Shown here: positions 48,465-59,051 of the stretch, piece after piece
Numbering within the stretch: position 1 is the stretch's first letter
Layout: each line of letters begins with the position of its first letter
Source: Toxoplasma gondii ME49
Taxonomy: Eukaryota; Apicomplexa; Conoidasida; Eucoccidiorida; Sarcocystidae
DNA length: 64,000 nt
Assembly: GCF_000006565.2 (NCBI RefSeq)
Contig: NC_031480.1
Location: 1,194,144 to 1,258,143, forward strand
Direction of reading: 5' to 3'
Position numbers and translations under genes: made by a program
The notes under the pieces: generated by a model
What the model saw: only the letters and a program-made list of their open reading frames with translations
Databases searched by the model: none
Told to the model about the DNA's origin: nothing

Positions 48465-51381
48465 TGCGTGAAAGAAGGTGACCTGCTGCGACAGTTCGTT
48501 GCGGAGATGCCGCCAGAAAGATGGTCGGTGGCGTTCAGTTGTAGCGACCACACAGAGGCTTCTGGTGAAACAGGTTCCCCGGTGAAGACAGTTCACGGTT
48601 AATCTTTGTGTAGGCAGGAGCGACCGTCCAAGAAGGGAGAACGCCGCAGAGGAGGGGGAGGCGGAAACGAGGGTTGACAAGAAGCAGGAAGTGCCGCGAT
48701 TGCTGCGATTCGAGCGGAGGATAAATTCCACACGTTTCCTCTGATGCAAGTCAAACGGTGGATGGCATACAAGTACTTGCTGAAGTCAACGACATTGACT
48801 GTCTTTCGCGTCTATGTGCTTAATGAGGTGATCGCTGGTCGGGAAATGAGGTGCACAGCCAGAGGAACGGGAAGACGAGGCAAGAGTCGCACTTTTTCCG
48901 TCTAATCGGTATAAAACTCTGTTGCGTCTTTGTGGTCCCGACTTGGTGACTCCAGCAACTTCAGGAACAAGCCACCGTTTTTATCCCTTCGACCCGTGAA
49001 CACCGTCCGGTCTTGTGGAAGGTAGACCAGAAGAGTCGTGAGTGTCAACAATAGTCGAGACCCTGAGGAAATGGACTTCTTTTTACAAGAGCCACGCAGG
49101 TCCCGGAGGTCGATTCAGGCGACACGGAAAAACTCCACTTTAGGCTGCGACGTGTCTCGCGGACTTCAGCCACAGTCCCCGCGACGTTGGTCGAAATGAA
49201 AAGAAAAAAAGTGAGAAGCGATTCAAGAGAAAAGCGGATCAAAGGCTCAGGAAAATATCGAACAGGTCGACTCTCGACAAGGTCACAAGGCCACGAACAA
49301 GACAGGCGGCGATAGTTGACGATGGGGAGCTGTGCAACTGGGATTGTCTACCCAGGAAAGTCTGTATCTTCGCTAAGTGTATTTTGTGATAAAAGAGATG
49401 AAAACCCAAGATAATAAAACGATTCTACCGTTTCAAAAGGTCGGAAGAGCGCGCGACAGGCGGCCGCTGTCTTGATGTCGGCACGGAGGAAAAGCCACTT
49501 CCCTTCGATTTGAGAGACCATAACATGAAGTGAATGTAGACAAGTTAAGACGCAAGGCGGCTAGGAAACAGTTTTCGATGGGGGCTGGACGCTTCTTTCC
49601 AAGAGAAACTCTGGCAAGCGCTCGCGTCAACCTCTCCGCCCCCGGGTCTTGTCGTCTGTTGACGCAAAACCATCCCCTTTCACCTTTTCTCAGAATCCTC
49701 GCGTTTTCGCGCTGCATGCTTCGTGGAAAAACGATCCTTTCCAGGGAAGGCCGCGCAAGACACAGAGACACAGAGGCGGGCAGGGGTTCGCAGCGAGTGG
49801 GTGTTTACGGAAAACGAGAACCCCGGCGAAATTCGGTCCACGTTTTTCTCCAGAGGACAGGAACCTAAGTCGGAAACATGACGTAGAAACTGAAAATGTT
49901 TTCGCGTTTCATCCGGTTGACTGGAGTCAAAGAAAACCGCTTTTGCTCTGTAGTCCTGGCGGCGCTCCCATAAGCGAGCGCGTGTTGCTGCCGTCGATGA
50001 ATGAGACGGTGCCAAAGAAAAGGTACGTTTCTTGGACGTTTTCGCTCCGTACCACTGCAGGCTTCTGCGTAATGCCTTCTTTTGTAGAGAGGAAACTCGC
50101 CCCCGAAGTTGTTCGTCTTCCAAAGAAACATTGCGTTTGCCACTTTTTCTCTTGCTGTTCAATAGTGTGGTGTGCCTAACTCCGTGTCGGGCTTACACCC
50201 GTTCGGCTCGGTAGAAAAGAAGAGTGGAAAGGAATAAAAAATGGACGCAGATGTTCGTTTCAGACGTTTTCTTTCTTCTATCTGGAATGTGTTTCTTTTC
50301 GTTCGATCTGTTAAGACACGTTCTGACGCAAGTTGGGCACTGCCGCCCCTTCTTCACCGTACTCTCGTGGTTTCTTGCACAGAGTCAAGTGTTTCAGCAA
50401 AGCAGTTTCTAGCAGCCTTCCTTTTTCCGCATCTGCTCGTCTTTCTCTCTCATTGGGAAACGTCTGTTCTTCTTCCCTCGCCTCTTTTGCGAAGGGAAAA
50501 CGTGTGTTCCCTCTACCAGTATCCTCGAAAGATCCGCGTCAGTTTCTCCACCTCTAGCGAATAACGATATGAACGGAGCAGACTGGATCTGTGTTGCTTG
50601 CATTCGGTTTTTGCTGCCTTGTCTGCGGCTCTTCCGTCTGCGAATACACAGTCCGGCGGTTTCCGGCTGGGTCTTTTCTTTCGCGGGTTGACAGTCTTTT
50701 CGCTTTTCTCTACGGGACACGCAGGTACATCTTGCTTTGGGGTAGGAATTTCGATGTCACGTGCGTTTTCGCCTGACCACTGTAAAGTCAGAAGCTGACA
50801 TCTGCGTTTTGCATGGTGGCGTAGATACCACCGCTCCCCCCTTGAGCGAATGCCCAGGCTCCTTGCTCTCTAGCAAATGAACGCTGTGATGTGTGAGCTC
50901 TTTCGTACATGCACTTCGCTAAGAATACCTCTTCTTTTTCGCTCGAAATTGAAGCTGCCTCGTTTTGCTGGCGTAACGTCCCCTCTCGCGTCGCTATCGT
51001 ATGAGGGACCAGCTGGTTCGTCGGTTCCGCCAATACCTCTTCCCCAAAGCCTCTGTTTTCGACCCCAGACGTACACCTTTTCAGCGATTTGCTTGGTGTG
51101 AAAATCCAGTTTCTGCGTCACGGCTGTCCATGAGCTGTCTCGGCTTCCCAGCGCGCAGGCACTGCTGTCACCTCACATGACTTGTCCGTATCCGACATTG
51201 TACGGAAAAACGCCAGCCCTTTTTCGCCTGGTGAACACTGAAAATCCGTCTTTGTTTCGATTTTTCACAAACTAATCGGGCCGTGCATCTCGAACAAAAC
51301 ATCCGACTGTGGAAGGGAAACAAAGAACTTTTTTTTCTAAGGCTGGACCGTGACAAAAAGCCTTTGCTGCATCCTGCCGAA
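48465..51381. other. Divergent intergenic region, no gene seen
   Basis: The 2.9 kb contains the promoters of the SF-assemblin (leftward) and TBC (rightward) genes. It is rich in CTTTTCT/GAAAAC tracts, particularly 49.5-50.8 kb, and includes a TGCATGC site near 49715. Open frames such as 49649-50179 have skewed composition and no domain signs. Confidence 0.55.
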
Positions 51382-54300
51382 ATGGCGGCCGAACGATACG
51401 TAGACGGTGGCTTGCAGCGGCACGTCTCTGGCCAACAGGAGGGGGATGCTTCTGTGCCGCTTGTCGAAGTGCCCGCAGCTCGAAGGTCTCTCTCGCCTTC
51501 CATCGAAGAAAAATGGACTCGACGTCCCCATTGTCGAGAAGAGCCCGACCACTGTTCCAGCGATGTCGCTGCGTCGCCTGAACCTCTGGACATGCTTTCC
51601 TATCTGTTTCCAACACTTCGCCCGCAAGCGTTCTTTCCCCCTGACCTGCACTCGCTCTGTGACTACGCGCATGGCTTTTCTGAGCCGAAGAAAATACACA
51701 AGGGTCGCGGATCTGCCGCGTCGTTGGAGGAGCAAAGACGTCCGCGACAGGGTGCGTGCACGGTCACTCTGACCGCCTGGAAACGACACTGACCGCCTTC
51801 ATCTTCGTGAGGGCACGTGAGATTCCACTCCGATGTTAACCTGCAATGCACATGGAATAGATTTAGACCGTTTCCGAGCTCGTCTTCACTGTAACAGATA
51901 GGTTCGCATGTAGTTGCTAAAATTCCTGCAAGAAATACTTCAAAATGGCTGTGCTGTGTGTAACCGGGAAAACAGTTTTCGCGAGTGGCTTCTTGTACGG
52001 GCCATGCGACGCGCGTCAGTTCTACGCGGGGATAACGCGTGCGGGTCTTTGGTCCTGGCAGGCCGTTACAAAATGCTCGTTTCCCAATGTAAATAGTCTT
52101 TCCGGAATACGTGGGGGGCCCCCTTTCGAGGTGTACGTTTTTCCGTTTGGAAATTGTCTGGGCAGAACTACCACCAGAGAGGCAGGCGAGGGCAGGGCAC
52201 CGCCTACCAGTTTATGGAGGGTGGAACTCGCGGAAAGCTTGGAAGTTAACATGGGTGAGGGAGTGTAGATGCACATGTTCAGTGGGTTTCTTAGGCGGTC
52301 ATCCCTTTAAGTTGATCTGAAGCGTCGCTTCTTTCTTTAAACCAACTGGCCACATCATTAAGCGCTTGGTGCCGTGTGTTTTCATTTCAGATGGAGAGGA
52401 TAGCGCGTCGTCTGGAGGGACAGCAGCTGCCTGTGTGGATCGGAAGCTGCTCTCTGCGTACATGAGTCAACTGCGGCAATTGGAACAATGGCGGTTTTTG
52501 TGCGTAGATGGAGAAGAAATGAAGGAGAAGAAGAAACACGTCCTCAAGCAGAAAGTCAGGGCAGGTGTGCCTGACTGTCTGCGAGGCGTCGTGTGGCAGC
52601 TTCTCGCGGGGGTGCAGAAGATGAAACAAGAAGGTAAGAGCCACTGCAAGAGGTGATTTGTGGTCACGGAGACGCCTAGGTTCTCAGAGTGCCACACGTA
52701 GCGTTATTGTGTTTCAGGAAACAATTTGTAATTTTAGAGAAGCGGTTTATCTCGTCAAACGCGCGCCGCGTTCGAGTCATGGCTGTCTCCGGTTGGCTGT
52801 GTGTTTCTCTTCAGCGGGGTACGAGCCAGACATGTACTTCAAGCTGGTGACCTCCAAAATCTGGACTGAGGACAGCCTAACAAATCTTGGCCCGATAATT
52901 GCGAGGGATATAAATCGAACATTTCCGAAGCATATTCTGTTCCGGGACATGCACCAGAAGGGACAGCAGGTGAGATAGAGCTGGATCTCTTTTCCAGTTG
53001 TCATTGCGTGCTGTTATGATCAGAAAGCGTCACGTTACGTTTTTGAATCGGAGACCACACCTAATGAAGTCGATTCGCAGCTGTGTGCGCCCAGAGGAAC
53101 ACTACGGTTTCCACCATGTGCTGCATGCGACGGAGTTACTTGTGTTTCCCCTCAAGGCACTGTTCAACGTGTTAAAGGCCTATGCTATCTTCAACCCTGA
53201 CGTTGGTAAGCTTGCGTCGTCAGAATATTCGCCACCACACAGGATACAGCGGAAACCGTGGACGAAATATAGTGCTGTACGTATTCTGTGATCCACTTGT
53301 CGATTCATGTGTGCAGGATACTGTCAGGGAATGGGTTTCTTAAGCGGCATCCTTCTGATGTATATGAACGAAGAGGACGCTTTCTATATGCTCGTCTGCT
53401 TACTTCACAAGCACAATATGCAGGGTTTGTTCACTCCTGGCCTGCCGACGCTTGAAAAGTACTTTTTCCAGTTCCAACGGCTGTTACAAAAACACATGCC
53501 CCGGTGAGCGATACATTGGCCTAGAACGTTCCTTCGTAGGCAACGCTGTGCCGGAAGGACTCGCTTCGTTGCTTCTGAAGTTAGGGAGCGACCGCGTGCT
53601 TCCACTCAGACTGGTCGGTCACGAAGCGGCCATCGATGCAACAAGAGACCGGGCACCCTTCTGCGTTGTGAGGGTGTCGTGAGATCTGTAGTTCAATAAA
53701 ACGTTTTTCTGCGTGCATACAGCCTCAGCGTTCATCTCCGGAATGAAGGAGTAGAGCCAAGCATGTACCTCAGCAGCTGGATGATGACGCTTTTCTCGTA
53801 CAACTTCTCCTTCGACTGCGTTGTCAAGATTTGGGATGTCTTCCTCAATGATGGAGAGAAAATGCTTTTTCGCACAGCGTTGGCAATTTTGCAGATCAAG
53901 CAGGTAAAGAATTCTCCTCTTCGACGGCAACGCGTGGTGTCTTAATTGCGTGCCGATAATGGCCCTGTCACTCAATTTCATAGCAGCACTCACAAATAGA
54001 AATGCGCTCTATTTCCCCCAAAGTTAGTGGTACCTTTCTTTATTAATCATTGCCAGAGTATATTTTAACGGCACCGGGTCATACACAGCATGACGTCGTA
54101 AACCGATTGGTAGTGTACCACCAGATAAAACTAAACGGGTCTTCAAAAATGCATGCCTGTTGTGAGTTCTGTTGGTCATGTTGTGTGGTCTTGCAGGAGG
54201 ATCTGTTCACCGCTTCCTTCGAAGCAATTCTGGAAGCACTGAAGCTGACACCTAGTCAACTGGATGCGAACGTTTTACTAGAGACAGCTTTGAACGTGAA

Positions 54301-54403
54301 AGTCCATAATTCCACGTTGAGGGAACTCGAGGAAGAGTATTTCGAGGAAAAGAAGATGCAGGCTCTCGACCAATCGGGGAATGTGGCCGATCCGGATGAG
54401 TGA
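51382..54403 (+). CDS. TBC-domain Rab GTPase-activating protein, 463 residues
   Basis: Exons are 51382-51751, 52391-52633, 52815-52969, 53157-53205, 53317-53503, 53723-53903 and 54197-54403, 1392 bases with matched phases. The start is GCCGAAATGGCGG. The TBC domain runs from about residue 178 (KVRAGVPDCLRGVVWQLLAG) to about 400. The arginine-finger motif IxxDxxR is present as IARDINR (Ile233, Asp236, Arg239), and the glutamine finger as YCQGM (Gln276). SSWMMTLFSYNF and VVKIWDVFLNDGEKMLFR are further landmarks. With both fingers intact the protein should stimulate GTP hydrolysis by a Rab and so control vesicle traffic. The N-terminal 170 residues are variable and the C-terminus is short and acidic. 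Which Rab it acts on cannot be told. Confidence 0.95.
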
Positions 54404-55414
54404 GAGCGGAGCGAGTGCACGTGGTCGCTCGGAGATGGCTTTTTGCTCTGTCTTCACAGGAGTTAGGACCGTGACTACGCTTCTAGAGAGCTGGCGTGAT
54501 AGGTCTCCATGGGCGCCGTTATGATGGTTACACGTGCGCCTCTTTGGGTACACTGAGAGTAACTATAACTTGAAATGCAGATTCCTTTAATGTGAACGAT
54601 AACGGTTTGTTGAAAATACGTATGGCAAAGTAGATGACACAGAATCTGCCGCACAAGAGACGCGAAACTGAGACTCTGCTTCGGATGCTGCCCTTTTCCG
54701 TCGTCCTACTATGTACCGCGTTACATCCTTGACGTTAAGCGTATTGCGTAGGACAAACACTACTGTTTTTTCCTTTAGTCACAGATATCGTGGAGCGCTA
54801 GAACTGACCGGCAACCGCAGGAATGGCGTCACCCAAAGACATCGCGAAGGAGAGCTAAGTGTCAACGCAACTACCAAAAGGCAAACAGTTTTATAGAGCG
54901 CCGGCGCTGTCATGAACCTTGTCCCACGTTACTATCCGAATGCCTACTAGGCCGTACCTTTACATGTATCGCTTCAAACTGTTGCGGTCTGTACGTACAT
55001 GTAGTTGAATCGATTTAACTTTGCTCGGAACACGGGACTCGATAAGATTTAGCATTTCAGCACATCAACTGCGGGCAGGGAGCGACGCCGCGCGTTTTGT
55101 GTAGTGCACCCAACAGCGCGCAGATTCTTACTTTTCACCAAGGCATGTAGTTTGATCCACCAGAAGATATATCGAGCTGTGTTCAGGCTGGTGTTCGTGC
55201 ACACCGAAAGAATTTATCTTGTATTTGTGATTGACATCCGCCAGGCAACGAGTGTTCAAAAACAAGTATCGGCCACGGTTGTGGCACTGCTGTGGTGCTT
55301 CAAGCCCGCTGTACATACAGCCAATGACACACTGCGGCAAAAGTCGCAAGACTTCAGTTTTTTGTGTAAAGCCACCTACGTGTATTTGCTCTCTTTTTCT
55401 CCCTGGTATTCACA
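54404..55414. other. Intergenic region between two tandem genes
   Basis: One kilobase lies between the TBC stop and the start of the secreted two-module gene, the only same-strand neighbours in the window. No supported gene is seen; it must hold the TBC 3' end and the promoter of the next gene. Confidence 0.55.
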
Positions 55415-56997
55415 ATGAGGCTCCTTTCGGCTGCCTGCTTCCTGCTCGGGGCAAGTGCATGTTTTACGAGTGCTTGGGGTGCCCCATCAGAAAAGGGACT
55501 TTCCAGTTTAGAGAAAGGCCCCCGACATCTCACTAAACTTAGGCAAATCAGTTCTCATCAGCCACCCTCCCGGCTTCAGAAGAACTGGCCACGGTTTGCA
55601 GAGCCAGAACTACACTCTCAAACAAACTTGCTAAACGCAGACGCGGCGGAATCGTTGGGCGAGTCGAAGGCAGGTGCCGAGGTGAAAGAACCCGCGGAAG
55701 AAGGCGCCGTTGCTCTTCAGGCACCCCCGGCAGATGATTTCCTGATTGTTCCGCACACGCGAACCTACTGTGAGGGGAACTCTATCAAACTTGCTGAGGA
55801 CATATCGACGGTATGTTGAATGAAAAAAGGTTCTGCCTTGCGTTACTGTCAGTGTTGCTCCGTAGTCAGGGGCCAAAAGCGTTGAAGAAGCTCGACAGGC
55901 ATGCGCAGAGAACCCAGAATGCAGTTTTTTCTCGTACGGCCGCGCACACACCATCGAAGAACCTCTGCCCACAGGTTTCAAAACGGGAGTGCTGCCGGGC
56001 ACGGGAGCCAGCTGGTACGTGCGCCGTGTTTGCGAAGATTACCGAAGTCCCAGAAAACGGCGATTGTTATAGGTACTGTAATGGTAGGAAACCACGACTT
56101 CGACTACTGACACCGTGCTCAGTCTGTGGCTTGAAATGGCTCAGGACAAGGATGGATGGGGTCGACGCGGACGGGATACTGGGTGTTGATGGTGAAAGGC
56201 AGCACCCTTCGTGGTGCGTTTCTATCTCGTGAAAGCATGCTTCACAACAGATAAGAAATGTTTATATTCCGCAGCCGCTGCACCGAACTATGCAGTGCAT
56301 CTGAACACTAGCGCTGTAAGCCAGTAGCCCTCCAATAATCCAGCATTTTTACACAGTCGGGTTGCAGGGCATATGTGCAGGGGAAAACCGTATCAAAGTG
56401 GTCTCGGGTTTGCTATCGTTCTCCGATGCCGCCTCAGCGTAAGCGACCAGACGAGCTGCCCTCTTGTGAAGTCTCTATATGGCGGCTTGCCACATAGGTG
56501 CGATGAGAATCCCGCCTGTTCCTATTTCGTTTTGGTAAGCCTGGGAGAGTGCATGGACCAACTTATGTGGTTCTATTTCTTAGCAGAATGCTTCAAGTTC
56601 CACGGATGCACCTGGAACTCCACGGCAAAACGAAGCTCATTTCTGCAGCGGTAAGAGTCTGCTGACCTGTTCCTCGAGAAATTGATTCAAATCTGGTTAC
56701 CAAACAGGTTCACCGTCCAATCCTACTGGTGAGGAGGGCTGGATTCTTGCCACCCGTAAACGCCTATTGCAGGTAGGCCAGTCCATTAGCAGCATCCTCA
56801 CATACACGCGTTTACACCATAACATTAATTATCAGCAACTTCGAGGAGAACCCGTGAGTCACCCGGAGTAGCCCAAACGTTGCTATTAAACCGATGCAAA
56901 TGATCGCCTCCGTTTTCCAGGTGGACCTGGTGCCCGTTCAGGCTGGACATCGACCTGGACGCAACGGCTCCATCACTCAAGACGAGTACTACTATAA
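55415..56997 (+). CDS. Secreted cysteine-rich protein with two related PAN/Apple-like modules (model partly uncertain)
   Basis: A signal peptide opens the protein (MRLLSAACFLLGASACFTSA). Confident exons are 55415-55810, 55866 to about 56015, 56275-56316, 56368-56438, 56498-56534, 56587-56650 and 56708-56728; a last exon from 56921 ending at 56997 is tentative, as is the 3' end of the second exon. Module 1 reads TYCEGNSIKL, then SVEEARQACAENPECSFFSY. Module 2 reads GICAGENRIKV, then SFSDAASACDENPACSYF. Both fit C-x(21-25)-C-x5-C with the same 'ENPxCS.F' core, like PAN/Apple or related adhesive modules of apicomplexan secreted proteins. Secretion to a microneme, dense granule or surface is possible but not shown. 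The called introns of 51-59 nt are far shorter than in neighbouring genes. The gene runs convergent to rps9 with little space between them. Confidence 0.6.
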
Positions 56998-57204
56998 CAA
57001 GCCCTGTGGCACAGTTGTACAAGCTACGAAGATTACCACAAAAACCTTCTAATGTGGCGGCAGAGACCTTTACGAGCCGGTTTCGAGCCGCGAACGAGCT
57101 GTTCATTCTTCAGCTTCTTCTCGATGGAGAAAGCTACCAAATGGCATGGTAGAGGAAAAAACGGGTTTGCCGGACACGTTGAGCAGTGTCATGACCTACG
57201 CACC

Positions 57205-58377
57205 CTACCGTTTGCTGTACTGTTCCTTCTTTCTCGCCTTCCGAAGACCAAATTTCTTCCTCTCGACCTTCCTTGCGTCTACGGTCAGAAAACCTGCTCG
57301 CCGAAGAGGGGGTCGCAGTTCCGGTCGCTGTCGCACAATCTCCCGAGCGACAGCAAGCATGATTGCGCCAGACTGCCCGCCCAGGCCTCCCCCGTGGGCC
57401 TGATGTCGAAGGCAAGCAAAAACGTAGGAAAGACGCTGTAAGAAATCATTGCGAAACATATCGACTGTCACCCGAACCTAGCTAACGTGGCTTACCTCCG
57501 CAATGATATCAAATTCATTCTCCAGCTGCAGTTCCATGAGTGGCGCGATGCAATTATGAATCCACCATGGATTGTCTTGAAGATAGTCGGTTGCGTCTCT
57601 GTTGTTGATCGTTAGCTTTCCAGAACCAGGGGGAAGCCGAACCCTTGCATAAGACCTGCCCACGCGCACACCGGAGAAACCGCGATGCACATATTAGTTG
57701 TTACGGCTTCCTAACTCCCGTTCAGAAGATGACAGACAGCTGGACTAGGTTCTACCCAACCCGCAAGTCACATCACGGGTACCCTCCGGTCAAAAGCGTG
57801 AACGCTGCACAGCTGTACAGAAAAGATATACCTGAAAAGATTGCAGTCCTCGTGACAGTGTTTCTCACAGAAGGCGAAGGATCAATTCTGAGAAAGCATT
57901 CTCTCGTCAGTACCTTTTCCGGGTGCCCCATGAGAAGCTGTTCCGCGGCGTTCCAGGCTCAGGTAGCTCGGATGGAATGCTTGAGAGTGTCGCATCCGCC
58001 CCTAGAGCTGTGGGTTCACTCCTCTCCACCCAGTCACTAGGAAGCGAAGTTTCATGGACTGCATCTTCGAAAGAAGGACATCCTTCTGTGACCGCAGACC
58101 AGGCCGTCACCTGGCCGACACTCCCTGGGAGTGACCGAGGGGAGAGTCCCGTTTGCTGAAACCAGCCTTTACAGTGTTGCACAGCTGCATCTCCTGCAAA
58201 CCATCGCTTCCCAACCAAGGGAAGGACACGGAAATTCCTGGTAAAGCTATGCAGGTTGCGTTGAGGGACTATGAAGGCAGTTCCGACTGCAGGCCCGCAG
58301 AGAAAATACGCAAGACACATTACAGCCCAGGATGGAAGGCTGCACCGAACCCCTCGGCACCAACGTTCGAGGGCCAT
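57205..58377 (-). CDS. rps9: Apicoplast (plastid-type) ribosomal protein S9, nuclear-encoded, 272 residues
   Basis: Three minus-strand exons (58377-57914, 57655-57496, 57399-57205; 819 bases) encode a bipartite leader and a complete bacterial-type uS9. The start is GTAGAATGG. Residues about 10-30 are a hydrophobic signal peptide ([19 protein letters not shown]). A transit-peptide-like Ser/basic stretch follows to about 148. The S9 domain begins [13 protein letters not shown] (family TGRRK..VARVRL) and has the loop [15 protein letters not shown], then [18 protein letters not shown]. It ends with the signature [20 protein letters not shown] and the invariant lysine-arginine C-terminus that reaches the ribosomal P site. 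Nuclear-encoded plastid S9 with this kind of leader is a classic apicoplast-targeted protein of Toxoplasma. It acts in the 30S subunit of the apicoplast ribosome. Confidence 0.96.
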
Positions 58378-59051
58378 TCTACCCAAGTCCGCCCTTCAAG
58401 CACATGTTACCTGGGTTTCTTGAATAAAAAGAAAACGAGGATGTACATAAAACACTGCTGTAGCCGCGACTGACGATTTTGAATCGGCAGCATGCTCATT
58501 CCTCACCGTATCAGCTACTTTGGGTCGTGTCTGCAGCGTGCATGCACTGACGTCATCGGCACGAGCGTTTCTAACGAAGACAGGCTAGTCTCGGTTTGAT
58601 GTGGGGCCATACTTTACTTTTTGGAGCCACGTGGATACTCTAGAAACTGTTCACTTGATGGTCAGTACCCTGATTTTGCATCAACAGTGACATCCTTCGC
58701 ATGTTCTGGAGTAAGGCCGCCTCTGGGGGGTGTCTCCTTGATGCGCTGCCTAGTCCACCGGTGTTGTCCGAGAGGCAGCTGGGCATTGCAGCTTGGTACT
58801 CTTGAGCGCTCGACTATTTAAGATATTCCACGACTGTGAGTAGTGTTTTTCCGAGGTGTGCCATGGATTAGAGAACTCAGTTTTACCATGCGACACCCCT
58901 GAATGGAGTAGAAGGCCCCTTTGTTGGAGTCGCCGGTGGTTCGGCTCTAGTCACTGGGGACGCGCTTCTGCATTGACCAACGGGAAAGCCGAGACGGCAC
59001 CGCGGCTCCACACCACAATGGTGTCCTTTTCTCTTTTTCATCAGACCCACG
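58378..59051. other. Short divergent promoter region between rps9 and MSH1
   Basis: 674 bases separate the two start codons, the shortest divergent interval in the window. It contains a TGCATGCA motif at 58539-58546. No gene is supported. Confidence 0.65.
58539..58546. promoter_or_regulatory. TGCATGCA motif in the rps9/MSH1 promoter region
   Basis: A perfect TGCATGCA palindrome lies about 160 bases upstream of the rps9 start and 505 bases upstream of the MSH1 start. GCATGC motifs are known promoter elements in this group; use here is inferred. Confidence 0.4.

Noticed and set aside
49530..50564. Several open frames of 100-176 codons between the SF-assemblin and TBC genes
   Set aside because: All lie in CT- or GA-biased promoter-type sequence, with Phe/Ser/Arg-rich translations and no splice continuity.
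56535..56650. Read-through frame of the two-module gene giving ECFKFHGCTWNSTAKRSS
   Set aside because: It looks protein-like, but the 52-nt stretch 56535-56586 has full GTAAGC...TTCTTAGCAG intron signals and matches the other short introns of the gene. The spliced frame was preferred, with some doubt.
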